Assembly (NCBI GenBank): GCA_026708005.1
Contig: JAPOVR010000010.1
Coordinates: 1-52,844, forward strand
Source of the DNA: Actinomycetes bacterium
Lineage (GTDB): Bacteria; Actinomycetota; Thermoleophilia; Gaiellales; Gaiellaceae
Direction: 5' to 3'
Length of the DNA stretch: 52,844 bases
Shown here: positions 45,247-52,844 of the stretch, piece after piece
Numbering within the stretch: the first letter of the stretch is position 1
Layout of the letters: every line of letters begins with the position of its first letter
Program-made: the position numbers and the translations under genes
Notes under the pieces: generated by a model
The model's input: the letters and a program-made list of their open reading frames with translations, nothing else
What the model was told of the DNA's origin: nothing
Databases searched by the model: none

Positions 45247-45269
45247 ACGTTTCGCCAAACCCTCCTAGG
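45247..45269 (-). repeat. right inverted end of the island
   Basis: Exact reverse complement of 16292-16314. It is followed by a short direct repeat of GGCTTGACCC. Confidence 0.8.
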
Positions 45270-45333
45270 GCTTGACCCGGCTTGACCCGGCCGAGCTTTG
45301 ACCGGAGGCTTCGCCCGGCAAGGGCGCTGCTGG

Positions 45334-45612
45334 GTTGCTCCGCGGGCAAAAGAGCCACGCTCTCTCGGCCCCAAGTGGCGATGTGCGGGCCGGTTGCTCC
45401 GCGCTCGAAGGGCCCCGCCAGGTATCGACGCTGCCTGCGCGTCAGCCAACGTCAGTCAAAGGATGGTTGCTCCGCGCGCGCAGAGGCTGCGCCTCAGCTG
45501 GCGCTCGTCCTGCCAGTCGCCGCCGGGTTGCTCCGCGCGCCGAGGGGCCGTGCCTTGGCGGTGATCCACACCACCGAGGACGTAGGCTGCTCCGTGCGAA
45601 GGGGCCGAGCGC
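45334..45612 (+). repeat. five irregularly spaced GTTGCTCCGCG repeats
   Basis: Units start at 45334, 45393, 45466, 45527 and 45587 (spacings 59, 73, 61, 60). Each begins (G/C)(T)TGCTCCG(C/T)G and most continue C-CGAGGGGCCG-GCC. They fill the non-coding space between the island edge and the MFS gene. No gene is seen from 45270 to 45843. Confidence 0.65.
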
Positions 45613-45843
45613 TGCTACCGGTTGCGTGCTCATGGCCTGGGTCGGCCGCCCTGCGCGAAGAAGCAGAAGGAGCATCTAGCCAGAGCGCCTGGTCCGTAGA
45701 CAACGGATCGCGGCTGGGAGGAACACGCGCAGGCAGGCTGCGGGCGGCGGGCCGCGTTTGCTAGCTGCGCTTCCCTGAGATCCGTGCGCCACCCCGAGTG
45801 CTCGTGCCCACGTGCGGGCCCGTACGTGGGTGCGCCGTGCCAT

Positions 45844-47295
45844 GTGCGACGATCGCAGGTCTTGGCCTCCTCCAGCACTGCGAGCACCCCCCGCGCACGG
45901 GCCGTGATCATCGCGCTCGCGTGCGCGGGATTGCCGTTTGCGCTCTTGCAGACCGCGGTCGTCCCGGCCCTTCCGACACTGCAGCGCGAGCTTGGCGCCA
46001 GCACCGCCTGGACAGCCTGGACGGTCACAGGCTTCCTCGTCGTCGCGGCGGTTTCGACGCCGCTCCTGGCCCGCCTCGGCGACGAGCACGGACGGGCGCG
46101 CGTGCTGCTCGTGACCCTTGGCGTCTTTCTCGGCGGCTGCATCGGGGCTGCGCTGGCCTGGGACATCTGGTCGCTCATCGCCTTCCGGGCCGTTCAGGGC
46201 GTCAGCGGCGCGGTCTTCCCGCTCGCCTTCGCGATCATCAAGGAGCAGGTAACACCACGTCTGGTCGGGCTTGGGATGGGCCTGATCGCATCGATCGGCG
46301 GCGTGGGCGGTGCGCTTGGGCTGCTGCTCGGCGGCGTGATCCTCGAGTACCTCTCATGGCGTTGGCTCTTCGGCGCGGCTGCTCTCGTCACCGCTGTGGC
46401 CGCGCTCGCAGTGCGTGGGCTGGTGAGCACGTCCGGTTCGCGAGCCAAGGCGCGGATCGACGTTCTCGGCGCGATCCTGCTCTCGAGTGGGCTCGCGGTC
46501 TTGCTGGTGACGCTGACCAAGGGGCCTGACTTCGGCTGGGCATCGGGTCGGACGCTGGGTCTCATCTGCGCGGCGCTTGGTCTACTTGCCGTGTGGGTGC
46601 TCGTCGAACGGCACGTTGACGAACCGCTAGTCGACGTGCGCATGCTGGTGGGCCGCACCGTGCTCTTCACGAACATCGCGTCGATGGTGGCTGGCTTCGG
46701 GATGTTCGCGACCTTCGTTGTAATTCCGCAGCTGGTGGAGACGCCGCGGGGCCTCGCAGCGGATGTAGCCGCACTCGTCGACTATGGCTTCAACGGCACT
46801 CCCACCACGACTGGGCTCTTGATCGTGCCGGCGTCGGCTGCGCTCGTCCTCGCGAGCCTGCTCGCTGGCTCGCTTGGGCAGCGCGTCCCGGCGGCGAGGC
46901 TGTTTGTCGGCGGGATGGTCGTGCTCGGGGCCGGAACTGCCCTGCTGGCCCTGTGGCACACGAGCGAGTGGCAGGTTGCGGCGGCGATGGGGCTGTTCGG
47001 CGTCGGGATTGGCTCAGTGCTCTCGCTTGCGCCTCGGCTGATCACCGAGGCGGTGCGTTCTGAGGAGCTGGCTGTGGCGACCGGGATGAACGCTGTCCTC
47101 CGAATGGTCGGGCACGTGCTCGGAGGTCAGGCGGCAGCGGCGATTCTCGCCTCGAGCACGATCGCGGAAACGTCGGTGCCGACGTCGGATGCGTTCACGA
47201 TCGTGTTCTGGTTGAGCGCTGCAGCGGCCCTCGCGGCCGCGGGCGCGGCGACCTTCATGACTCCGCGCCGCCGGGCGGTCTTTCTGCTCGGCTAG
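45844..47295 (+). CDS. major facilitator superfamily transporter (drug/multidrug exporter type)
   Basis: About 483 residues with at least a dozen hydrophobic helices. Motif A appears as LLARLGDEHGRARVLLV after helix 2, and GLGMGLIASIGGVGGALGLL in helix 5 is the antiporter motif C region (GxxxGPxxGG-like). Helix count and loops fit the DHA2-type H+ antiporters. It sits in the cytoplasmic membrane and probably expels small molecules. The frame opens at 45784, but GTG at 45844 avoids a Cys/Pro-rich N-terminal tail and is preferred. It is the first core-like gene right of the island. Confidence 0.88.
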   Translation: MRRSQVLASSSTASTPRARAVIIALACAGLPFALLQTAVVPALPTLQRELGASTAWTAWTVTGFLVVAAVSTPLLARLGDEHGRARVLLVTLGVFLGGCIGAALAWDIWSLIAFRAVQGVSGAVFPLAFAIIKEQVTPRLVGLGMGLIASIGGVGGALGLLLGGVILEYLSWRWLFGAAALVTAVAALAVRGLVSTSGSRAKARIDVLGAILLSSGLAVLLVTLTKGPDFGWASGRTLGLICAALGLLAVWVLVERHVDEPLVDVRMLVGRTVLFTNIASMVAGFGMFATFVVIPQLVETPRGLAADVAALVDYGFNGTPTTTGLLIVPASAALVLASLLAGSLGQRVPAARLFVGGMVVLGAGTALLALWHTSEWQVAAAMGLFGVGIGSVLSLAPRLITEAVRSEELAVATGMNAVLRMVGHVLGGQAAAAILASSTIAETSVPTSDAFTIVFWLSAAAALAAAGAATFMTPRRRAVFLLG

Positions 47296-47369
47296 GTGTG
47301 CCGGCGTGGGATGTGGAGCGGGGCCGGTTGGCGGCTCCTTCGGCGCAGGCCGCGATGCGAAACCGTCAG

Positions 47370-48149
47370 CTAGCCGCCCCAGATACCCGAGATCAGGCCG
47401 CCGTCGACGACGAGCGCCGTCCCAGTGACCCAGCTGGCCTCGTCAGAGGAGAGGTAGACGAAGGCGTCGGCGATATCCCGCGGACGGCCGAGGCGGCCCA
47501 GCGGGTGGATCGACTCGGCATGCGCGCGCGAGGCCTGGGGATCGGGTTGGTCTGCGAAGTAGCCCTCGATCATCGGCGTCTGCGTGAAGCCGGGGCACAC
47601 GCAGTTGGCTCGGATGCCATCGCGCGCGCCGTCGAGCGCCATGCATTTGGTAAGCATGATCGCGCCCGCCTTGGACGCGCAGTAGGCAGCGTCGTCGGGG
47701 ATTGCCCAGATCCCGGCAATCGAGGCCGTCTGTGCAATCGAGCCGCCGCCGCGGGCGACGAGGTGCGGCCAGGCCGCCTTCGATACCAGGTAGATGCTCT
47801 TGAGGTTGGTGGCCAGCTCGACGTCCCAGTCGTCTTCGCTCAGCCTGTGCGTTGCACCAACAATCGTCACGCCGGCGTTGTTGATCAGGCAGTCGAGCCC
47901 GCCGAAGTGGTCGGCGACCGCGTTCACGCCCGCCTCGACGCTCGCGGTCTTCGTGACGTCGACGCCGAGTCCGAGCGCGTCAGAGCCGATCTCCGCAGCG
48001 GTCGCCAGAGCCGTCTCCTCGTTTAGATCCGCGCAGGCGACGCGCGCCCCTTCACCCGCACACCTGATCGCTGTCTCTCGCCCGATACCCGAGCCGGCGC
48101 CGGTGACGAGCGCGACCTTGCCGGGGAGCCTACTGTCAGCCACGGGCAC
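47370..48149 (-). CDS. short-chain dehydrogenase/reductase (SDR)
   Basis: A 259-residue classical SDR. Cofactor motif VALVTGAGSGIGRETAIRCA, NNAGV in LINNAGVTIVG, catalytic Ser in IAQTASIAGIWA and the YxxxK pair in AAYCASKAGAIMLTKCM. It oxidises or reduces a hydroxyl/keto group with NAD(P). Start GTG at 48149 or 48143. It is a close paralogue of the divergent SDR at 48287: both carry [20 protein letters not shown] and end GIWGG, so they arose by duplication with inversion. Confidence 0.9.
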   Translation of the reverse strand: MPVADSRLPGKVALVTGAGSGIGRETAIRCAGEGARVACADLNEETALATAAEIGSDALGLGVDVTKTASVEAGVNAVADHFGGLDCLINNAGVTIVGATHRLSEDDWDVELATNLKSIYLVSKAAWPHLVARGGGSIAQTASIAGIWAIPDDAAYCASKAGAIMLTKCMALDGARDGIRANCVCPGFTQTPMIEGYFADQPDPQASRAHAESIHPLGRLGRPRDIADAFVYLSSDEASWVTGTALVVDGGLISGIWGG

Positions 48150-48261
48150 ATGATCTCTACGGTGCCTGCCGGATGCAACCGGAAGGCACCGACAGGCGCC
48201 CTGAGGAGTCGATGCTGCCGGCCGCCGCCCCTGTGGGCTCACAGGCGCGAAGTATCAGCGC

Positions 48262-48278
48262 ATGAGGCGAGGCCTCAT
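48262..48278. promoter_or_regulatory. palindromic operator-like site between divergent SDR genes
   Basis: ATGAGGC-GAG-GCCTCAT, a perfect 7-base inverted repeat with a 3-base centre, 9 bases before the plus-strand start. Position suggests a repressor site. No regulator gene is adjacent. Confidence 0.5.
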
Positions 48279-48286
48279 CGTCTAGG

Positions 48287-49042
48287 GTGCAGCCTGTGGC
48301 GAAGGCGGCACGGGGAACCGGGAGGCTCGAAGGCAAACGCGCGCTGGTCACCGGCGGCGGCTCGGGCATCGGTGCCGCGGTCACTGCCCGCTTTCGCGAG
48401 GAGGGCGCCGCCGTTCTGACAGCTGACTTGAAGGGCGGAGAACTCGCCTGCGACGTTCGGGAACGGGCCGATGTCGAACGGGCGGTTGAGGAGACCGCCT
48501 CGCAGCTGGGCGGGCTCGATACCCTCATCCTCAACGCGGGTCGCATCGTCGTGGGCCTGCTGCACGAGCTACCCGAGGAAGACTGGGATGATGGCTTCGC
48601 GGTCAACCTCAAGAGCAGCTACCTGTTTGTCCAGGCAGCCTGGAAGCATCTCGTTGAGGCTCAAGGGGCCTCGATCACGTCAACCGCCTCGATCGTGGGC
48701 CTCTGGGGCTCCGAGAACCAGGCGGCCTACTGTGCGACGAAGGCCGGGGTCATCATGCTGACGAAGTGCCTGGCGCTCGACGGTGCGCGCGATGGCATCC
48801 GAGCCAACTGCGTGTGCCCCGGCTTCACGCAGACGCCGCTGCTCGAGGGCTTCATGGCTGCGCAAGCCGATCCAGAGGCGACGAAGCAGGCCGCCGTTGC
48901 CTTGCATCCGGCCGGCCGGCTGGGGAGCGCGGTCGACATGGCGGAGGCCTACGTCTACCTCTCCTCCGATGAGGCGAGCTTCGTGTCGGGTATCGCAGTG
49001 CCCGTGGACGGCGGTCTGACGGTCGGGATCTGGGGCGGCTGA
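48287..49042 (+). CDS. short-chain dehydrogenase/reductase (SDR)
   Basis: About 250 residues. [19 protein letters not shown] (cofactor), [13 protein letters not shown], catalytic Ser in [12 protein letters not shown] and [15 protein letters not shown] (YxxxK). The closing [15 protein letters not shown] matches its divergent partner. GTG at 48287 or 48296. Substrate unknown. The shared C-terminal half suggests related substrates for the pair. Confidence 0.9.
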   Translation: MQPVAKAARGTGRLEGKRALVTGGGSGIGAAVTARFREEGAAVLTADLKGGELACDVRERADVERAVEETASQLGGLDTLILNAGRIVVGLLHELPEEDWDDGFAVNLKSSYLFVQAAWKHLVEAQGASITSTASIVGLWGSENQAAYCATKAGVIMLTKCLALDGARDGIRANCVCPGFTQTPLLEGFMAAQADPEATKQAAVALHPAGRLGSAVDMAEAYVYLSSDEASFVSGIAVPVDGGLTVGIWGG

Positions 49043-49181
49043 CCAGCGCCAGGCCGGCGCGTCCGCGGTCAGCCCTACGCCCTCGCAGGTTGAGCGCACA
49101 CCGTCGGGGAGCCCCGGGCTGGCTGGCGCAGGACGCTGCCGCCTCATCGAGGTCCCCAGGGCGAGCTGCGATACTGACGCC

Positions 49182-51212
49182 ATGAACCGGCTCGCGCACG
49201 AGACCAGCCCCTACCTCCTCCAGCACGCCGACAATCCGGTGGACTGGTATCCGTGGGGCGACGAGGCTCTTGAGCGGGCGAGGGAGGAGGACAAGCCGAT
49301 CCTCCTGTCGATCGGATACTCGGCCTGCCACTGGTGCCACGTGATGGAGCATGAGTCGTTTGACGACCCCGCGACGGCTGCGGTGATGAACGAGCTCTTC
49401 GTGAACATCAAGGTTGATCGGGAGGAGCGGCCCGATCTCGACGGCGTCTACATGGAGGCGGTCGTTGCCATGACGGGCCACGGCGGCTGGCCGATGACCA
49501 TGTTCCTGACGCCGGAGTGCAGGCCGTTCTACGGAGGCACTTACTACCCGCCAGAGCCGCGGATGAACATGCCGGCGTTCACCGATCTGCTTCGCGCCAT
49601 CGCGCGAGCCTACGACGAGCGGCGCGCAGAGGTCGTCGACCAAGCCGCGAAGCTCGTCGACGCGCTCGCGGCCTCCGCACGTCAGCGCCCGTCAGCCGAC
49701 CCGCTGACGTCCAGCCTGCTGACCGAGGGGGTCAGTGCGATTGGGGCTGCGTTCGACTCGGTGCACGGGGGCTTTGGGCGGGCGCCGAAGTTCCCACCGG
49801 CCTCGACGATCGAGTTCCTCCTGCGCATGCGCCGTCGCGGCGCTCCCCGGGCGCTCGAGATGGCCGAGCTGACGCTCGATCGGATGGCAGCAGGCGGGAT
49901 GTACGACCAGATCGGCGGGGGCTTCCATCGGTACTCGGTCGATCAAGTGTGGCTCGTTCCGCACTTCGAGAAGATGCTCTATGACAACGCCCTGCTGGCA
50001 AGCGCGTACCTGCACGCCTGGCAGGTCACCGGCAAGCCGCGCTACCGCGAGGTGGTCGAGCAGACGCTTGACTACCTGACTCGGCGCATGGCGCTTCCGA
50101 GCGGCGGGCTGGCCTCTGCCGAGGACGCCGACACCGACGGCGAGGAGGGCCTGACCTACGTCTGGACGCCAGACGAGATCCGTGCCGTCCTCGACGATGC
50201 TCAGGCGGAGCTCGTGATCCGCCAGTTCGGCGTCGAGCCGGGTGGGAACTTCGAGGGCCGAAGCATCCTCCACCGACCCGACGGTGTGCCGGACGCCGGC
50301 GACGCGCTCGCTGCCGCGGCAGCTGCGCTGCTGGCGGCGAGGGATGAGCGCCCGCAACCCTTCCGCGACGAGAAGGTGCTCGCCGGCTGGAATGGTCTCG
50401 CGCTCGGGGCGTTCGCCGATGCGGGCTCGCGGCTGGGCCGACCTGACTACGTCGAGGCTGCACGCGGGCTCGCCGAGTTCCTGCTTGGGACGATGTCCAC
50501 CGAAGACGGTCGCCTCTGGCGCACCGCTCTCGGCCGCACGGCTCGTATCTCCGCCTACCTCGAGGACTACGCAAACGTCGCAGGCGGTCTCCTCGAGCTC
50601 TACACGGCTACCGGCGAGGTGCGTTGGATCGAGGAGGCCCGCAGGCTGGCCCTGCTCGCGGTCGACCTCTTCGAAGACGCCGAGAACGGCGGGTTCTTCT
50701 TTACGCCCCGCGACGGAGAGGAGCTCATCGTACGCAAGAAGGAACTCGATGACCATCCGACTCCGTCCGGCAACTCGATGATGGCGTTGGTACTGCTGCG
50801 GCTGTCCCGGATCTATGCCGACACCGACCTTGAGCGCCTCGCTGTGGGCGTCTTTCGGGTAGGCCATGAGATGCTCAGCAGGGCGCCCGCATCGCTTGGC
50901 CACATGCTGAGCGCGCTCGAGCTGCACTTCTCAGACCCCCGTGAGATCGCGATTGTGGGGGATCTGAAGGACGAGAGGACACGCGCGTTGCGCCAGACCG
51001 CCTTCAGCTGCTTTCAGCCCAACACCGTGTTTGCCTACGCGGAAGGGCTGGAGGATCCTGCGAGCGAGCGCGTGCCGCTCTTGGCTGGGAAGGGGCTCGT
51101 TGACGGGAGACCGGCCGCCTACGTGTGCAGCAACTTCGCCTGCCAGACGCCGATAACCGATGCAGCTCGCCTGCATGACACGCTCAGCGAGCCGTCGGTG
51201 CGCATGCTCTAG
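49182..51212 (+). CDS. thioredoxin-domain DUF255 protein (YyaL/SPATA20-like)
   Basis: A 676-residue protein. The N-terminal thioredoxin-like domain begins [20 protein letters not shown] and has [15 protein letters not shown], with Cys49 and Cys52 as the CxxC pair. The rest is an (alpha/alpha)6-barrel like N-acylglucosamine 2-epimerases, with [18 protein letters not shown] and [20 protein letters not shown]. The family is widespread and full length here; its reaction is not established. It is probably cytoplasmic. ATG start. It stands alone. Confidence 0.93.
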   Translation: MNRLAHETSPYLLQHADNPVDWYPWGDEALERAREEDKPILLSIGYSACHWCHVMEHESFDDPATAAVMNELFVNIKVDREERPDLDGVYMEAVVAMTGHGGWPMTMFLTPECRPFYGGTYYPPEPRMNMPAFTDLLRAIARAYDERRAEVVDQAAKLVDALAASARQRPSADPLTSSLLTEGVSAIGAAFDSVHGGFGRAPKFPPASTIEFLLRMRRRGAPRALEMAELTLDRMAAGGMYDQIGGGFHRYSVDQVWLVPHFEKMLYDNALLASAYLHAWQVTGKPRYREVVEQTLDYLTRRMALPSGGLASAEDADTDGEEGLTYVWTPDEIRAVLDDAQAELVIRQFGVEPGGNFEGRSILHRPDGVPDAGDALAAAAAALLAARDERPQPFRDEKVLAGWNGLALGAFADAGSRLGRPDYVEAARGLAEFLLGTMSTEDGRLWRTALGRTARISAYLEDYANVAGGLLELYTATGEVRWIEEARRLALLAVDLFEDAENGGFFFTPRDGEELIVRKKELDDHPTPSGNSMMALVLLRLSRIYADTDLERLAVGVFRVGHEMLSRAPASLGHMLSALELHFSDPREIAIVGDLKDERTRALRQTAFSCFQPNTVFAYAEGLEDPASERVPLLAGKGLVDGRPAAYVCSNFACQTPITDAARLHDTLSEPSVRML

Positions 51213-51930
51213 GGAGAGACACCCAGCCGGACGCTCTGTTGGGCGCCTCTGTGGCGGCTGAGCGCTGTGGCGGCTATGGGTAGCCGGTTAGACGCGCTGG
51301 AGCCGGTGTGGGGTTGCCGCGAATCGTGGGGCGAGCCGGCCGCGGTGGCGGGGAGCCAGTCAGCGACGCTTGGCGGGATCTGGCGGTGCCCCGAGGGGAG
51401 CGGGGCGTGTGGCGCTGGCCGGGTCGAAGCGGATGCCGCGGTGGCTTGTCCAGCTGTCCCGATCGGCCGCATTGTCCAGCCGCCCGCTCAGCCGGCCCGC
51501 TCGGCCCGGGCCGGCCGATCGGCCTCCGCCCGACCCGCTCGGCCGCCGGAAAGGGCAGACCGCCCCCGACCCACCACCTGGGGGAGGGTAGCTCAGAAAG
51601 GCACACGGCTTGCGCACGAAGTGTCACAGTAGTGTGATGAAACCGCACCAACTCTGAAGCTGCGCTACCTCTGCTTGCGGGCTGCGCCGACTCTGAAACC
51701 GCTATGTGCTGTGAGGTGCGTTCTGAGTTCGGATTGCGGCCCCACCGCTCAACCATGCGGAACCCCGCTTCTGATCAGGGTTTCTGCTCCTTCGATAGTT
51801 CGAGGCCAGCATGGCTCCTAGTCCGTGGGAGTCCACTGGAGTCCGTTGTTCTCGGTGCGGACTGGCGCGCGAGTGGCGCACGGGACCCAGCCCTACCGGG
51901 AATCCACCGGGTAGCGGCACCGGCCAGGAG
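51213..51930. other. intergenic region with repeat
   Basis: Holds copy 3 of the dispersed repeat. Other frames are Arg/Pro-rich and not called. Confidence 0.5.
51549..51656 (+). repeat. dispersed ~110-base intergenic repeat, copy 3 of 3
   Basis: Same order of blocks as at 4505 and 16081: CCCACCACCTGGGGGAGGGT hairpin, AGCTCAGAAAGGCACACGG, TGTCACAGTAGTGTGATGAA, CCAACTC. Confidence 0.75.
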
Positions 51931-51977
51931 AGGGCCGCCGGGAGGTGCCCCGCTAAAGGGACCCTCCCGGCGGCCCT
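51931..51977 (-). terminator. strong hairpin after the minus-strand small gene
   Basis: A perfect 15-base stem, AGGGCCGCCGGGAGG with CCTCCCGGCGGCCCT, and a 17-base loop. It lies 7 bases past the stop of the minus-strand gene at 51984. No T-run follows. Confidence 0.65.
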
Positions 51978-51983
51978 GCGACG

Positions 51984-52169
51984 CTACTGGGCGAGAGAGG
52001 GGTTCACGATCTGGGCGCCACCGGCGACGACGGCCTGGACGCCGAGGTAGACGCCTTCGATGTCGCTGTAGTCCCCGGCGCTGACCGCCACGGCATCACC
52101 GGACGGCGCAACCCGCCGCCACCGGTAGCAGACCCGATCAGCGTCTGCCCGAGTGATCTCGAACTGCAT
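51984..52169 (-). CDS. small DUF1508-like protein
   Basis: 61 residues: MQFEITRADADRVCYRWRRV then GDAVAVSAGDYSDIEGVYLG and VAGGAQIVNPSLAQ. The FEI..D...YRWR.VA..G..VA.S pattern resembles the small beta unit of DUF1508/YegP, though the match is loose. ATG start, followed by a strong hairpin, which supports a real transcript. Function unknown. Confidence 0.55.
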   Translation of the reverse strand: MQFEITRADADRVCYRWRRVAPSGDAVAVSAGDYSDIEGVYLGVQAVVAGGAQIVNPSLAQ

Positions 52170-52790
52170 CCCCCGTCACCTGCTCCCCCGGCCCCGCAGA
52201 CGCCGACCCGCCAACGGCCGCCGCCCGCGGAGGCCCCGCGGAGCGCCCCCAGGACGCGGATATCCCAGGCTCCGCGACGGCCCGGACGGCAAGCAGTCAA
52301 CACAGCCACCGACGGGACGAACCGCTCGCCTGCCTGTCTCATCGCAACACGAGCCGTTCGCGTAGCTTCCGCACGCCCGTGAAGCACCGGACGCTTCCGG
52401 CCGCGGCAGCAAGCGCCACCAGCCATGTTCTCTTCCTGATCGTCGCCGGGATCACTTCCCTTCCTCGCGGGACCGCTTAACCAGAGCGTCGACCCCGTAC
52501 GTGGAGCCTGCCTGTCCCGCTACACCCAGGCCGGCCAGGGCATCGGGGTCGCGGTTCCAACACCCGGCCACCTCCCTTCCGAAAAGAGCGTCGTCACAGA
52601 AACAGCAGGCACCGAAAAGCCTACCAGAAACCCCACAGGCAACCACGCCCCCGCTACCTCTCAGACCGGCAGCCAAGGAGCCGCCCAGTCGCCAGCCCCT
52701 GCCCCAGCCGCGAAACCAGCAGGACAGCCCAGGCGCAGTTCCCCGGGGCGTGAACAGCTCCGCTGTGGGTGTTGCCTGCCTTGCCGGCCG
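52170..52790. other. intergenic, no gene recognised
   Basis: Pro/Arg/Ala-rich frames on both strands without motifs. A minus frame (52676-52452) contains CFCDDALFGREVAGCWNRDP but has no family resemblance or ribosome site. Confidence 0.4.
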
Positions 52791-52844
52791 CTAGGGGTTT
52801 GTGAGTGAGGGGTAGCGGGCTGTGAGCAGCATGCTGTAGGCCTC
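52791..52844 (-). CDS. C-terminal end of a gene entering from the right (possibly membrane protein)
   Basis: Seventeen codons, EAYSMLLTARYPSLTNP, then TAG. The pattern A(Y/F)xxLLTxRYPxF is seen at the end of DUF4389-type membrane proteins, so this is a tentative assignment. The rest lies outside the window. Confidence 0.45.
   Translation of the reverse strand, partial: EAYSMLLTARYPSLTNP

Larger units (their letters stand above)
16292..45269. mobile_element. putative 29-kb accessory island bounded by matching inverted ends
   Basis: The left end (16292-16314) and the right end (45247-45269) are exact reverse complements over 23 bases starting with CCTAGG. The outer genes are core-like (serine operon; MFS/SDR). 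The inside is rich in IS copies, restriction-modification, toxin-antitoxin and broken genes. CTAG at both edges (16293-16296, 45265-45268) could be a 4-base target duplication, as used by parts of the IS5 family. That the whole 29 kb ever moved as one unit is inference. The ends could equally be those of two IS copies, each with one end lost. Confidence 0.5.

Noticed and set aside
44797-45258. 153-codon minus-strand frame at the right island edge
   Set aside because: Begins inside the inverted end, Gly/Arg/Val-rich, no ribosome site or motif.
45334-45612. Interspersed repeats considered as a CRISPR array
   Set aside because: Only about 11 bases are shared, spacing varies from 59 to 73 and there are no cas genes.
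51770-51860. Possible second tRNA suggested by GTTCGAGGCC
   Set aside because: No acceptor stem or cloverleaf could be formed around it.

Overview
High-GC DNA (roughly two thirds G+C by eye) with many GTG/TTG starts, GTGA/ATGA start-stop overlaps, an actinobacterial-type LexA box, a bacterial type A RNase P RNA and a serA-serC-DUF1015 cluster. This suggests a deep-branching actinobacterium, perhaps Thermoleophilia-like. The lineage is an inference; no 16S gene is present.

Layout. 1-6.8 kb is mostly core: polysaccharide deacetylase, amidohydrolase (cut by an in-frame TAG), GT4 glycosyltransferase, secG, tRNA-Leu(GAG), SOS-controlled lexA with a small zinc-ribbon gene, and rnpB with promoter and terminator. 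7.1-9.7 kb holds decayed metabolic genes (EthD-like, M20 peptidase tail, HSL-type esterase, SDR). 10-15.8 kb holds a 2-hydroxyacid dehydrogenase, a frameshifted cyclase-family gene and the serine operon serA-serC-DUF1015. 45.8-52.8 kb returns to ordinary genes: MFS exporter, two divergent paralogous SDRs around a palindrome, a thioredoxin-domain DUF255 protein, and small genes at the right edge.

Between them lies an accessory island, about 16.29-45.27 kb, bounded by an identical 23-base inverted sequence containing CCTAGG at both ends. It holds three copies of one DDE-transposase IS family (one intact), IS3-family remnants, a Ser/Thr kinase, a DUF2188 gene, an orphan Phd-type antitoxin, a decayed zinc-hook ATPase, a type I restriction-modification operon (hsdM frameshifted in a G6 tract, hsdS, hsdR), a 759-aa zinc-ribbon/PD-(D/E)XK-like protein just downstream, a PIN toxin with a partner gene, and a lipoprotein fusing a solute-binding domain to a caspase-like C11 peptidase domain. 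Nested inside is a 2.5-kb unit with its own near-perfect inverted ends. It carries a dead transposase plus a DUF3467-like gene and a probable toxin-antitoxin pair. The whole looks like a defence and mobile-element island.

Strongest candidates for something new: the end-matched 29-kb island and its nested cargo unit, the solute-binding/C11 fusion, and the 759-aa nuclease-like protein beside the type I system. Many genes carry frame lesions; three are exact or near-exact short tandem duplications, and several others are one-base differences in G tracts, which could be biological slippage or sequencing error.
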